DNA from: Actinoallomurus bryophytorum
GTDB taxonomy: Bacteria; Actinomycetota; Actinomycetes; Streptosporangiales; Streptosporangiaceae
DNA: 64,000 bases
Assembly: GCF_006716425.1 (NCBI RefSeq)
Contig: NZ_VFOZ01000001.1
Span: 4,836,001 to 4,900,000, forward strand
Direction of reading: 5' to 3'
Part shown: positions 17,117-25,176 of the stretch, piece by piece
Layout of the letters: every line of letters starts with the position of its first letter
How positions within the stretch are numbered: the stretch's first letter is position 1
Translations under genes and position numbers: made by a program
Notes under the pieces: generated by a model
What the model was told of the DNA's origin: nothing
The model's database searches: none
Seen by the model: only the letters and a program-made list of their open reading frames with translations

Positions 17117-17463
17117 ACCTCATGCCGATGGCCCGCCTGGCCTGGGGCGGCGTGCTCACCGTGATGCCCGGCCGGGTGGTGGGGACTCTCACGGGCCGCC
17201 CGGCGACGCGGTCACAGGTAGGGGTGCTGCGCGTGCTCGGCACCCGCCATCTGCTCCAGGGCGGCCTCGAGCTGGCCCGCCCGACGCGCGGCGCCCTGCG
17301 AGCGGGTGCGGTCGTCGACCTGCTGCACGCGTCGACCTGTGCCGGTGCGGTCGCCCTCCTGCCCGGCTGGCGGCGTGTCGCGCTCGTCGACGGGACGGGC
17401 GCGGTGGCCTTCGCCACGGGCGGCCTGGCCCGCGCCCGCGGACGCCGTACGGATGGGGCCTGA
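17113..17463 (+). CDS. small hypothetical membrane protein
   Basis: A 116-residue protein starting at GTG 17113, overlapping the SDR stop (GTGA), giving MNLMPMARLAWGGVLTVMPG. Three moderately hydrophobic stretches and a basic end (RARGRRTDGA) suggest an inner-membrane protein. I do not recognise a family. Tight coupling implies that it works with, or anchors, the SDR enzyme. Confidence 0.7.
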   Translation: MNLMPMARLAWGGVLTVMPGRVVGTLTGRPATRSQVGVLRVLGTRHLLQGGLELARPTRGALRAGAVVDLLHASTCAGAVALLPGWRRVALVDGTGAVAFATGGLARARGRRTDGA

Positions 17464-17504
17464 CGGGGCACGCCGCGACCTGCGGCACGGGACGCCGTCA
17501 GGCC
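17457..17504 (+). terminator. inverted repeat, probable terminator
   Basis: Arms GGCCTGACGG (17457-17466) and CCGTCAGGCC (17495-17504) are perfect 10-bp inverted copies around a GC-rich 28-nt loop. The left arm covers the stop codon of the small membrane protein gene, a common terminator position. Confidence 0.55.
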
Positions 17505-17544
17505 GCGCCGCCGTTCCGGGAGGCGCGGCCCGAGGGGGAGCTCG

Positions 17545-17802
17545 TCAGTGGTGGCGCAGGGCCTTGACCAGCTGGGCCTTGGTCATCGTGGACCTGCCTC
17601 TGATCCCGATCTCGCGCGCCCGCTTGACCAGGTCCTCCTTGCTCCACTCGGAGTAGGGCGAGCTCTCGCCGCCCTTCCTGCCGACGGCGGAGCGTGAGCC
17701 GCCCGCCGCCGCGTTGGCGATCCGCGCGGACTTCTCCTTGCTTTCGCCCTGCTCGCGGAGCTTCTGGTAGGTCTTCTCGTCCTTGATCTGTGACCTGGGC
17801 AC
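17545..17802 (-). CDS. DUF7218-type small protein with Rho-N/SAP-like motif
   Basis: An 85-residue, very basic and hydrophilic protein starting MPRSQIKDEKTYQKLREQG. The N-terminal half resembles small stress proteins annotated as DUF7218; the C-terminal WSKEDLVKRAREIGIRGRS plus TKAQLVKALR is the helix-extended-loop-helix pattern of Rho N-terminal/SAP nucleic-acid-binding motifs. It may bind DNA or RNA. The function is unknown. The stress-type sigma gene is divergent, 169 bp away. Confidence 0.8.
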   Translation of the reverse strand: MPRSQIKDEKTYQKLREQGESKEKSARIANAAAGGSRSAVGRKGGESSPYSEWSKEDLVKRAREIGIRGRSTMTKAQLVKALRHH

Positions 17803-17909
17803 GATGTCTCCTTCGTCGCCGGAAGTCGATGAAGACGCACTACCCGACCGGGACGTCTCACACTCGGCGCCCGATACTCAGAGTAATTGCGACCGTACGC
17901 AGGGTGATA

Positions 17910-17939
17910 TTGACTGCCGTTTGGCAACTGTTGCATGCT
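17910..17939 (+). promoter_or_regulatory. possible promoter of the sigma-factor gene
   Basis: TTGACT (17910-17915) and CATGCT (17934-17939) are separated by 18 bp and lie 32 bp before the GTG start. Within it is an 11-bp palindrome GCAACTGTTGC (17923-17933) that could be an operator. The -10 match is weak. Confidence 0.3.
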
Positions 17940-17971
17940 GACAATGCTTTACCCGCCCGAAGGATGTGCCC

Positions 17972-18739
17972 GTGCAACATGACCTTGACGACGGCCGAGC
18001 CGAGGAGCTGCTCAACGAGCTGTCCCGGCTGGAGCCGCAGGACCGGAGACGTGAGGAGATCCGCTCCGAGCTCGTCGTGATGCATGTCCCGCTCGCCCGC
18101 TACATCGCCGGCCGCTACGCGCGCCGCGGTGAGCCGCAGGAGGACATCGAGCAGGCCGCCATGCTGGGCCTGGTCAAGGCCATCAACCGCTTCGACCCCG
18201 AGGTCGGCCAGCGCTTCGTGGCGTACGCCGCCCCCACGATGACCGGCGAGGTGAAGCGGCACTTCCGTGACCGTACCTGGACCATGCGGATGCCGCGCCA
18301 GCTGCAGGAGCTCCGGCTCGCGCTGCGGGGCGCCCGCCAGGAGTTCCTGCGGGAGCACGGCCGGGCCCCGACGGTGGCGGAGGTGGCCCAGCTCCTCGGT
18401 GTCTCCGAGGAGGAGGCCATCGAGGTGATCGGCGCCTCCGACGCGTACCGTCCGGTGTCACTCGACTCCCCGGTGAGCGACGAGGACGGTGGCGAGACGC
18501 TCGGCGACCTGATCGGCGACGAGGACCCGGAGATCGAGCTGGTCGTCGATCGCAACGCCCTGCGCCCGATGATCGAGAAGCTGCCCGACCGGGAGCGCAC
18601 GATCCTGCTGTACCGGTACTTCGGCAACAAGACGCAGACCGAGATCGCCGAGCTGATGGACATCTCCCAGATGCACGTCTCCCGCCTGATCAGCCGCAGC
18701 CTCGCCGACCTCAAGACGATGCTCCTCGAAGAGGAGTGA
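17972..18739 (+). CDS. SigB/SigF/SigG-type stress sigma factor
   Basis: A 255-residue group 3 sigma-70 factor. Region 2 shows LARYIAGRYARRGEPQEDIE then QAAMLGLVKAINRFDPE; region 3 has GRAPTVAEVAQLLGVSEEEA; region 4 has LPDRERTILLYRYFGNKTQT and MDISQMHVSRLISRSLADLK. This is the pattern of the SigB/SigF family of stress and development sigma factors. GTG 17972 is chosen because GAAGGA lies 7 nt upstream; GTG 17966 is too close to that site. No anti-sigma or anti-anti-sigma gene flanks it, so the partner switch is encoded elsewhere. It ends 6 nt from the convergent phosphatase gene. Confidence 0.93.
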   Translation: MQHDLDDGRAEELLNELSRLEPQDRRREEIRSELVVMHVPLARYIAGRYARRGEPQEDIEQAAMLGLVKAINRFDPEVGQRFVAYAAPTMTGEVKRHFRDRTWTMRMPRQLQELRLALRGARQEFLREHGRAPTVAEVAQLLGVSEEEAIEVIGASDAYRPVSLDSPVSDEDGGETLGDLIGDEDPEIELVVDRNALRPMIEKLPDRERTILLYRYFGNKTQTEIAELMDISQMHVSRLISRSLADLKTMLLEEE

Positions 18740-18745
18740 GTGACG

Positions 18746-19771
18746 CTACCGGGAAGAACCGGGGAACATCGCGGTCAGCAGGTCGCCGTGGCGGTGCGCG
18801 CCGAACGACCTCTGGACGAGTCCGCTGAGGTCGTCGGCCACCGGAGCCGGCATCGCGCGCATCCGGCGGGCCGCGATGCCCTCGCGCAGCGCCCAGGGGC
18901 ACACCTCCACGGTCTCGAGGCGAAGGGTCGTCATGAGGGCCTCGGCGACGATCGCGCCGGCCAGGATCTGGTGGGCACGTGACCTCGAGACGCCCTTCAG
19001 CCTCGCCCGGTGCCGGTCGTCGGCCTTGGCGAGCACCGGGATCTGGGCGCGCAGCAGGTCGCGGCGCAGTGTGCGGGCCACGTATGGACCGGCATTGGTC
19101 CGCGGTGCGCCGGTCAGCCGGGCGAGCTGCTTGAAGGTCTTCGAGGTGGCGGCCACCCGGCGCGGGGCCGGCAGGGCGCGGACCTCGCCGCAGACGGTGG
19201 CCAGGCGTTCGTAGACGTGACGGCGTAACCGGCGCACGTCCTTGCCGCGCGGAGGGTCCCCGGGAAGGTGGTCGCGGGTCAGCCGCCCGGCGCCCAGCGG
19301 CAGCGAAAGGGCCAGCGCGGGTTCTTCGCCGTCGCCGTAGGCGATCTCCATCGAGCCGCCGCCGATGTCCAGCAGCAGCATCGGCCCCGCGGACCAGCCG
19401 TACCAGTCGCGCGCGGCCAGGAACGTCAGCCGCGCCTCGTCACGTCCCGACAGGTATCCAAGCCGTACGCCCGTCTCGACCGCCACGCGAGCGAGGATCG
19501 GCTCGCGGTTCGCGGCGTCGCGGACCGTCGAGGTGGCGAACGCGATCAGCTCGTCGACCTGCTCGCCGTCGGCCGACCCGGCGGCCGCGGCGACGGCCGA
19601 GACCAGCCGGTCGACCGCCGGCGGACGGATCCGTCCGTCGGGATTGATGGCCTCGGCCAGCAGCGTCGGGTGCTTCACCGATGCGACGGGACGCGGAGGC
19701 TCGCCGGGTCGCAGGTCCACGATCTCCAGATGGGCGGAGTTCGAGCCGACGTCGAGTACACCGATTCGCAT
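18746..19771 (-). CDS. Ppx/GppA-family phosphatase (exopolyphosphatase)
   Basis: A 341-residue ASKHA-fold protein. The phosphate-1 motif is GVLDVGSNSAHLEIVD (residues 4-19), phosphate-2 is LLLDIGGGSMEIAYGDG (about 131-147), and AATSKTFKQLARL matches a third conserved block. Members release phosphate from polyphosphate or convert pppGpp to ppGpp. The length is that of the short actinobacterial forms that lack the C-terminal HD domain. ATG 19771 is the first start. Convergence with the sigma gene may couple it to stress physiology, but only by proximity. Confidence 0.9.
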   Translation of the reverse strand: MRIGVLDVGSNSAHLEIVDLRPGEPPRPVASVKHPTLLAEAINPDGRIRPPAVDRLVSAVAAAAGSADGEQVDELIAFATSTVRDAANREPILARVAVETGVRLGYLSGRDEARLTFLAARDWYGWSAGPMLLLDIGGGSMEIAYGDGEEPALALSLPLGAGRLTRDHLPGDPPRGKDVRRLRRHVYERLATVCGEVRALPAPRRVAATSKTFKQLARLTGAPRTNAGPYVARTLRRDLLRAQIPVLAKADDRHRARLKGVSRSRAHQILAGAIVAEALMTTLRLETVEVCPWALREGIAARRMRAMPAPVADDLSGLVQRSFGAHRHGDLLTAMFPGSSR

Positions 19772-20024
19772 GGGGAGGCCGTACCCCCCGGGTGAGGCTT
19801 TGACGCGCAGGTCACCCGGTCACACGCGGCCGGTCACGGCCGCAGCGCGTCCCATTCGTCCGGTTGGCCGCGCTTGGGTATCGCACCTGGCTGCTGGAGG
19901 CGCCCCACGATCCGGCCGCCCCGCCGACCCTCTCGTACCGTCCGTCCCGGGTCGGAAAATCAGTGATCGACAAATGTGCATACAAGGCTTTACCGGGGGT
20001 ACACGCGGGCCGGGAGGTTGAAAA

Positions 20025-20195
20025 ATGATTCCTTTGGTACTCGTTCTGCTACTCGTGCTCATCCTGTTCGGTGCGGGGTTCGCCCTGAAGGCTCTGTGGT
20101 GGATCGCCATCATCCTGCTCGTGCTCTGGCTGCTCGGCTTCGTGTTCCGCGGCGCCGGCGCGTCCGGGAGCCGTGGCCGCTGGTATCGCTGGTGA
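20025..20195 (+). CDS. small hydrophobic membrane protein (56 aa)
   Basis: A 56-residue protein beginning MIPLVLVLLLVLILFGAG, with two hydrophobic helices and the basic aromatic tail GSRGRWYRW. GGGAGG (20012-20017) is the ribosome-binding site. It matches small proteins annotated only as hydrophobic protein across actinobacteria. A GGGTAC hexamer at 19997-20002 resembles the -10 of SigB/SigF-type promoters; the matching -35 is weak. The stress sigma gene 2 kb upstream could drive it, but that is inference. Confidence 0.8.
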   Translation: MIPLVLVLLLVLILFGAGFALKALWWIAIILLVLWLLGFVFRGAGASGSRGRWYRW

Positions 20196-20223
20196 GCTGA
20201 AACACCTTTGTCCCCGCCCAACG

Positions 20224-20251
20224 TGGGCCCGTCCCGTAAGGGGCGGGCCCA
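20224..20251. terminator. bidirectional stem-loop terminator
   Basis: TGGGCCCGTCCC (20224-20235) and GGGGCGGGCCCA (20240-20251) pair over 12 bp with one G-U type mismatch around a GTAA loop, between the convergent hydrophobic-protein and GT2 genes. Confidence 0.7.
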
Positions 20252-20254
20252 TGC

Positions 20255-20878
20255 TCAGTTCCCGAGCGTGGTGAGCAGGTGGCCGAAGCCGTACGGCGCC
20301 CGGTAGTGGGTGCGCGCCGAGGTGATCACGCTGACGCGCGGGGTGCGCAGCACGCGATGCCCGGTGCGCTCCATCGCGGTGACGAGCGCGCGGTCCTCTC
20401 CGGTGGAGACCGACGGGAAGCCGCCGGCCGCCACGTACGCGCGCGCGGTGAAGCCGAGGTTGGCGCCGTGCACGGGGGAGCGGTCGTTCGCGTAGTGGTG
20501 GGTGTACGCGGCGGGCCGCCGGGGCGGATGCCCCTTCCAGTCGGTGACCGTGACCGTGCCCGCCACGGCGTCCCATCCCCGCGCCGCGTACCGCAGGTGG
20601 GAGTCCAGCCAGCCGGGCGGGACCAACGTGTCGGCGTCGGTGGTGGCCACCCACGACGCTCCGCGCCGCAGCAGCTCGCGCACCCCCGCCGCACGCGCCG
20701 CCCCGACACTGCGGGCGGAGATCTCGAGGACGGTGGCGCCGTGGCGCCGGGCGACCTCGGCCGTACGGTCGGTGCAGGCGTCGGCGACGACGACGACCAC
20801 GGCTCCGCCGAGGGTGGCCAGGCAGGCGGGCAGCAGTTCCTGTTCGTTGTGCGCGGGCACGACCACGCCTGCGATCAC
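20255..20878 (-). CDS. GT2-family glycosyltransferase
   Basis: A 207-residue GT-A fold protein. The N-terminus VVVPAHNEQELLPACL is the classic GT2 opening, VADACTDRTAEVA binds the nucleotide, WVATTDADTLVPPGWL carries the DxD-like metal motif (about residues 76-91), and STGEDRALV is the ED acceptor motif. It is short and soluble, without membrane helices. The GTG start overlaps the methyltransferase stop (GTGA). It is the last gene of a four-gene operon (acyl-CoA dehydrogenase-like, PIG-L, methyltransferase, GT2), so it probably adds a sugar to the same product. Confidence 0.9.
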   Translation of the reverse strand: MIAGVVVPAHNEQELLPACLATLGGAVVVVVADACTDRTAEVARRHGATVLEISARSVGAARAAGVRELLRRGASWVATTDADTLVPPGWLDSHLRYAARGWDAVAGTVTVTDWKGHPPRRPAAYTHHYANDRSPVHGANLGFTARAYVAAGGFPSVSTGEDRALVTAMERTGHRVLRTPRVSVITSARTHYRAPYGFGHLLTTLGN

Positions 20879-21465
20879 GTGAGGCCCTCGGCGGTGGCCA
20901 CCGAGACCGGGGCACCGTTCACGTAGACCTCGGCGATGAAGTCGGCCTCCCGGTGTTCGGCGAGCCGGGACAGGCCGGTGCCCGCGAGGGCGGCGTGCAC
21001 CTCGTCACCGGTCAGCGGGTAGTCCGCGACGGGATGCCGCCAGTGCACCGCAAGCAGGGTGCCGTCCGGCGCCAGCGACCCGGCGGCCAGCCGGAGCACA
21101 CGGCTGAGGTCTTCTGGGCCCAGGTAGTACAGCACCTCGGAGAAGACGATCAGGTCGAAGGAACCCGGCGGCCAGTCGCCCGGGATCGCCGCCCGCTCCA
21201 CCCGGGCGCCGGGGACACGTTCCCGCGCCTGCCGTACGGCCTCGGGAGAGACGTCCCAGGACAGCAGCCGGTCACAGCGGGGGGCCAGCAGCGCGGTCAG
21301 GACACCGATCGAGCAGCCCGGCTCGAACGCCTCCGTATAGCGGCGCCGTGGCAGCATCGCCAGGCTCAGCGCGTACTTGCGTTCCTCGTACCAGCGGCTC
21401 GTGAAGCCCCACGGGTCCTCGGACGAGGCGTAGACCTTCTCGAAGTACTCAGGGCCGAGCGTCAA
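20875..21465 (-). CDS. NodS-like class I SAM methyltransferase
   Basis: A 196-residue methyltransferase starting at TTG 21465, which overlaps the PIG-L stop as TTGA, with GGAGGTGC 7-10 nt upstream. It begins LTLGPEYFEKVYASSEDPWG, a NodS-like opening, and has EAFEPGCSIGVLTALLA (SAM motif I, about residues 45-61), LLSWDVSPEAVRQAR and FDLIVFSEVLYYLG. NodS methylates the amine of a deacetylated chitooligosaccharide; here a PIG-L deacetylase is directly upstream, which would expose such an amine. In many actinobacteria the two occur fused; here they are split with a translational overlap. Confidence 0.88.
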   Translation of the reverse strand: MTLGPEYFEKVYASSEDPWGFTSRWYEERKYALSLAMLPRRRYTEAFEPGCSIGVLTALLAPRCDRLLSWDVSPEAVRQARERVPGARVERAAIPGDWPPGSFDLIVFSEVLYYLGPEDLSRVLRLAAGSLAPDGTLLAVHWRHPVADYPLTGDEVHAALAGTGLSRLAEHREADFIAEVYVNGAPVSVATAEGLT

Positions 21466-22139
21466 CGGAAGAGCACCTCCTGATCGCGTGCGAAGTGTGC
21501 GAGGACCCCGGGCGGCAGAATCGGTTCCGGTTCCTCGAACTGGCTGGTGAAACAGCCGATCGCCGCCTGCTTGCGTTCGGCGACGGCCGGCGGCAGCGGC
21601 ACGCGTACGGCCCGGTCCCACGGCAGCCGCGGATCGCCGGGCCATGCCCAGTGCCAGGTCCAGATGGGGAACTGCCACACCGGGACACCGCATGCCGAGG
21701 CGGCACGCCCGACGGCCTCGTGGTCGGGGTGCACGTCCTTCTCCCACGGCGCCAGGCACGCGTCGAAGCCCTCGACGAGTCCGGGCAGCCGTCGCATGAG
21801 CTCGTCGTCACGTACGCCGCTGTCGGGCAGTCCGAGCCGTACGGTCTCGCAGGCACCGACGTGCGCCAGCGCGGCGGCCGACTCGGCGATCCGCCGCGCC
21901 GCGATCTCCTGTCCCGGATGGGACGCCTCGCCGTCGGTGACGGCGACCAGCCGCAGCCGTACGCCGCGGTCGGCGAGCAGGGCCATCAGACCGCCGACGC
22001 CGAGCACCTCGTCGTCGGGGTGGGCGGCGAGCACCACCACGCTGCGCCATCCCGACGGATCGAGCACCGGCAGCTCGCGCAACCCGTCCCAGGCCCGCCA
22101 CTCGTCCTCGGCGGTGCCGGGCGCGTCGATCGGGTTCAC
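21462..22139 (-). CDS. PIG-L family deacetylase
   Basis: A 225-residue PIG-L/LmbE-like protein. The zinc and catalytic motif is VLAAHPDDEVLGVGGLMALL (about residues 37-56), and the second ligand block is DVHPDHEAVGRAA. The family removes N-acetyl groups from GlcNAc-type substrates such as GlcNAc-inositol (MshB) or antibiotic sugars. The GTG at 22139 is preferred to the one at 22142 because it gives a GTGA overlap with the upstream stop and 5 nt from GGGGAG. Its neighbours point to a modified amino-sugar product. Confidence 0.9.
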   Translation of the reverse strand: MNPIDAPGTAEDEWRAWDGLRELPVLDPSGWRSVVVLAAHPDDEVLGVGGLMALLADRGVRLRLVAVTDGEASHPGQEIAARRIAESAAALAHVGACETVRLGLPDSGVRDDELMRRLPGLVEGFDACLAPWEKDVHPDHEAVGRAASACGVPVWQFPIWTWHWAWPGDPRLPWDRAVRVPLPPAVAERKQAAIGCFTSQFEEPEPILPPGVLAHFARDQEVLFR

Positions 22140-23029
22140 CACGTCTCCCCGGTGACCAGTCCGCCCAGGGCCGCCAGATCGCGTTCGGCGTGGTGCTGGC
22201 GGATGTAGACCGTCAGGTCCGCGACCCTGCGGGAGTGCGCCTCGTCACGGGAGAGCGGCCCCGCGCCCAGCGCACGGCCCGTACGGTCCAGCACCTCGGC
22301 CGCGACCTCGGCGACCAGGGATCGTACCCGCAGCGCCCGCGCGGCCGCCCGCTGCTTGCGGTCGAGCGGGTCCTCGTCGATCTCGGCGGCCGCGCGCTCC
22401 AGCGCCTCGCGCGCGGACGTCAGCGCGATCTCCACCGCCCCCAGGTGTGCGAGCGCGTGGGGTTCGCCGGTGCCGAGCAGGGCCTGGGCGACCGCACGCG
22501 CGCCGCCGTACCAGACCGCCGCGACACCGATCCCGCCGTGGTGGAAGCCGGGGCGGCCCGTGTATCCCCCCGGCGGCCCGACCTCCTGGGCGTTCGCGTC
22601 GTCGAAGCGGACGTCGAGGCTGTCGCTGGCGGCCATCCCCGTCGCCGGCCACGTCCCCTCGACGGGCTCGCCGGGATCGACGGCGAACAACCGGTCGCCC
22701 GCCGTGACGAGTGCGCGCGTGCAGACACGAGCTCCCGAGCAGTACGGCTTCACTCCGCGGATCCGGTCGCCCGCGACCTCCAGGCCGGCCGGCTTGGCGG
22801 CCCACACGGCCCAGAGCTCACCGGCGGCGGGCTCGGGACCGTGCAGCTCGTCGAGGATCGCGAGCGCGTCGAAGTGACCCTCGCTCAGCCGCGCCAGGGA
22901 CAGATCCTCCCCGGCCAGCCGGGCGAACACCGACCATCTCTCACGCGTCGAACCGCCGCCCGGCAGCGGCACGCTCAGCCCGCTGACCTCGGCGAATCGA
23001 CGCTCAACCTGCTGTCGCCATGAACACAT
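22136..23029 (-). CDS. acyl-CoA dehydrogenase-like protein
   Basis: A 297-residue protein, shorter than the usual 380 residues of acyl-CoA dehydrogenases. The middle beta-domain and C-terminal helical domain are recognisable (LWAVWAAKPAGLEV, FHHGGIGVAAVWYGGARAV), but the N-terminal helical domain looks reduced and no clear catalytic Glu can be placed. It may act on an atypical substrate or be a flavin-binding protein. It is the first gene of the operon; ATG 23029 gives MCSWRQQVERRFAEV. There is no strong ribosome-binding site, so a shorter start is possible. Confidence 0.75.
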   Translation of the reverse strand: MCSWRQQVERRFAEVSGLSVPLPGGGSTRERWSVFARLAGEDLSLARLSEGHFDALAILDELHGPEPAAGELWAVWAAKPAGLEVAGDRIRGVKPYCSGARVCTRALVTAGDRLFAVDPGEPVEGTWPATGMAASDSLDVRFDDANAQEVGPPGGYTGRPGFHHGGIGVAAVWYGGARAVAQALLGTGEPHALAHLGAVEIALTSAREALERAAAEIDEDPLDRKQRAAARALRVRSLVAEVAAEVLDRTGRALGAGPLSRDEAHSRRVADLTVYIRQHHAERDLAALGGLVTGETW

Positions 23030-23089
23030 GGCGCCCTACTACCCCCGCTGCCGGGGTTCTAGCACCGCTGCTTCGCGTCCTGCGGCCGG

Positions 23090-23965
23090 TCAGTCGTGCG
23101 CGAAGACCAGGTCGAGCCGGTCGAGGCGTTCGGGGTCGGCGAGGATGTTGAGCTCGGTGATCCTGCCGTCGATGATCGTGAAGCCCATGACCGCGGCCGG
23201 CCGGCCACGAGGGGCCGTGACGAGACCGAACTCCCCGTTGACCATCGCGAGCCGGGCGAAGCGCGCGAGGCGCTCGAAGGAAAGTGCCTGCCGGGCCACG
23301 TTGCGGGCGCCGCGGATGATCGTCGTGACCGGCGAGGCACCGGCGTCGGAGCGCAGCATGATCTCGGGGTCGAGCAGCGCGACCAGTGCCTCGAAGTCTC
23401 CGCCGCGCGAGGCGGCGAGGAACGCCTCGACCACCTCGCGCTGGCGGACCAGGTCGGTCTCGGGGGCGGGCGCCGTACCCTTGACCCGGCGGCGTGCGCG
23501 GCTGGCGAGCTGCCGCGCCGCGGCCGGAGAACGCTCGACGATGGGAGCGATGTCCTCGAACGGCACGGCGAACATGTCGTGCAGCACGAACGCCAGCCGC
23601 TCGGCCGGCGTCAGCGTCTGCAACACCACCAGCAGTGCGAGGCCGACGGAGTCGGCCAGCAGTGCCTCGTGCTCGGGATCGGGCTCGCCGACGCTCACGA
23701 CGGGGTCCGGTACGTGCACGTCAAGAGAGTCCTCACGCCGCGAGCCGCGTGAGCGCAGCATGTTCAGGCACACCCGGGCGACGATGGTCGTGAGCCATCC
23801 GCCGAGGTTCTCCACGCCGTCGGTGCCCGAGCGGCTGAGCCGCAGCCACGCCTCCTGTACGGCGTCGTCGGCCTCGCTCAGGGAGCCCAGCATGCGGTAC
23901 GCCACGGCCCGCAGATGTGTTCTGTTCTCCTCGAACCGCTCGGCCAGCAGCAGGTCCTCGTCCAT
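23090..23965 (-). CDS. ECF sigma factor with C-terminal SnoaL-like domain (SigJ/ECF41 type)
   Basis: A 291-residue protein. Region 2 is LRAVAYRMLGSLSEADDAVQ plus EAWLRLS, region 4 is LTPAERLAFVLHDMFAVPFE with ERSPAAARQLASRARR, and the last 110 residues form a SnoaL-like domain (VVEAFLAASRGGDFEALVAL). In SigJ/ECF41-type factors this extension replaces a separate anti-sigma factor and tunes activity. A terminal ADPERL segment resembles the NPDKL motif of ECF41. The usual oxidoreductase or decarboxylase partner of ECF41 is not adjacent. ATG 23965 has GGAGGA 5 nt upstream. Confidence 0.92.
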   Translation of the reverse strand: MDEDLLLAERFEENRTHLRAVAYRMLGSLSEADDAVQEAWLRLSRSGTDGVENLGGWLTTIVARVCLNMLRSRGSRREDSLDVHVPDPVVSVGEPDPEHEALLADSVGLALLVVLQTLTPAERLAFVLHDMFAVPFEDIAPIVERSPAAARQLASRARRRVKGTAPAPETDLVRQREVVEAFLAASRGGDFEALVALLDPEIMLRSDAGASPVTTIIRGARNVARQALSFERLARFARLAMVNGEFGLVTAPRGRPAAVMGFTIIDGRITELNILADPERLDRLDLVFAHD

Positions 23966-24040
23966 CACATTCCTCCGTCGTCGTCCGTCACAGTGATGAC
24001 CGATGCGAGACGGCCGATGTGACGGCGCCGCCGGCCTCCC

Positions 24041-24547
24041 TCACGGCACCACGGTCACCGGCCATCGGCCGGAGCGGACGAGGCGGGAGGCGACCGAGCC
24101 GATGAGCCGGTGCCCGGCCTGCTCGGAGGCGCCCACCACGACCATGTCCGCGTGGATCTCGGTCGCCGCGTCGCGCAGCTCCACGAACGCGTCACCCCGG
24201 CGGACCGCGAAGGTGACGGGTACCTGGATCTCCGCGGCGCGTTCCTGGATCTGGGTGCGCAGGTCGGTGATCAGCTCGTCGAACAGCTGCTCCTGCGCGG
24301 CCGCGGCGGGACCGGGCGACATCCCCGCCCACAGCGACGGCGCGGCCACGTAGACGAGCACGAGCCGGGAGTGCTGGCGGCGGGCGAGCCCCGCGGCGTA
24401 CGCACCGGCTCGCATGGCCGTCGGAGAGCCGTCCACCCCGGCAAGGATCACCAGCGGACCGTCGGTGCCCCGTTCGAAGACACCCGGTGACCACGCTGGA
24501 CCGTACTCCTCGACCAACTGGAACGAACCGGTCTCGTCGGCGCTCAC
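24041..24547 (-). CDS. universal stress protein (UspA family)
   Basis: About 168 residues with one Usp domain. It opens with VILAGVDGSPTAMRAGAYAA (strand 1 and the Asp that contacts ATP) and ends with ADMVVVGASEQAGHRLIGSV then RLVRSGRWPVTVVP, which holds the G-x2-G-x9-G-S/T ATP-loop pattern in an altered form. Such proteins bind ATP or adenosine and support stress survival. GTG 24547 is chosen because the codons before it have low third-position GC; GTG 24568 is the alternative. It is divergent from the Ddn-like gene. Confidence 0.9.
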   Translation of the reverse strand: MSADETGSFQLVEEYGPAWSPGVFERGTDGPLVILAGVDGSPTAMRAGAYAAGLARRQHSRLVLVYVAAPSLWAGMSPGPAAAAQEQLFDELITDLRTQIQERAAEIQVPVTFAVRRGDAFVELRDAATEIHADMVVVGASEQAGHRLIGSVASRLVRSGRWPVTVVP

Positions 24548-24651
24548 GAGGCCAGTATCGGCGATCACCTGCCGCGCGGGGAACGCAAGGGAAGGATCTT
24601 CACCGCTGAACGGTTGTAACGAGAAGATCCCAGACCAGTAGAGGTGATGAC

Positions 24652-25053
24652 ATGTTGTACGGTCGCGAGCACGTCGAGCGCTATCGGGAGACCGATGGTG
24701 CTGAGGGGCACGAGTGGCAGGGCACGGTGACGCTGCTTCTCACGACGACCGGCAGGAAGAGCGGTCAGCAGCACACGACCCCGCTGATCTACCAGCAGCA
24801 CGGTGACGACTACCTGATCGTCGCCTCCAAGGGCGGAGCCGACGAGCCGCCCCAGTGGTTCCACAACATCGAGGCCGACCCCAACGTCGAGGTCCAGGTG
24901 CTGGGTGACCGGTTCAAGGCCCACGCTCGCAAGGCCTCGCCGGAGGAGAAGCCGGAGATGTGGAAGACCATGACGAAGACCTGGCCTCAGTACGACGAGT
25001 ACCAGAAGAAGACCGACCGCGAGATTCCGGTCGTCGTGCTCGAACGCGTATAG
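24652..25053 (+). CDS. F420-dependent Ddn-like nitroreductase/oxidoreductase
   Basis: A 133-residue split-beta-barrel protein of the deazaflavin-dependent nitroreductase family (Ddn-like). Family features are LLLTTTGRKSGQQHTTPLIY (about residues 27-46), DDYLIVASKGGADEPPQWFH and NIEADPNVEVQ. These proteins use reduced F420 to reduce nitro groups, quinones or other electrophiles. AGAGGTGAT precedes ATG 24652. Pairing with a divergent universal stress protein fits an oxidative or hypoxic stress role. A strong hairpin follows the stop. Confidence 0.93.
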   Translation: MLYGREHVERYRETDGAEGHEWQGTVTLLLTTTGRKSGQQHTTPLIYQQHGDDYLIVASKGGADEPPQWFHNIEADPNVEVQVLGDRFKAHARKASPEEKPEMWKTMTKTWPQYDEYQKKTDREIPVVVLERV

Positions 25054-25060
25054 CCGTTTC

Positions 25061-25085
25061 CCCGGCGCCGCTCGCCGGCGCCGGG
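25061..25085 (+). terminator. stem-loop terminator
   Basis: CCCGGCGCCG (25061-25070) and CGGCGCCGGG (25076-25085) form a perfect 10-bp stem with a 5-nt loop, starting 8 nt after the Ddn-like stop codon. Confidence 0.75.
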
Positions 25086-25176
25086 CACGGACGCGTGGCG
25101 GGAGCTAATTCGGTTGCCTCGCAGGTGGGGTGCCTGTTGTAATTCCGGCGACGAGCGTCGAACCAGGGAGAAGCAA

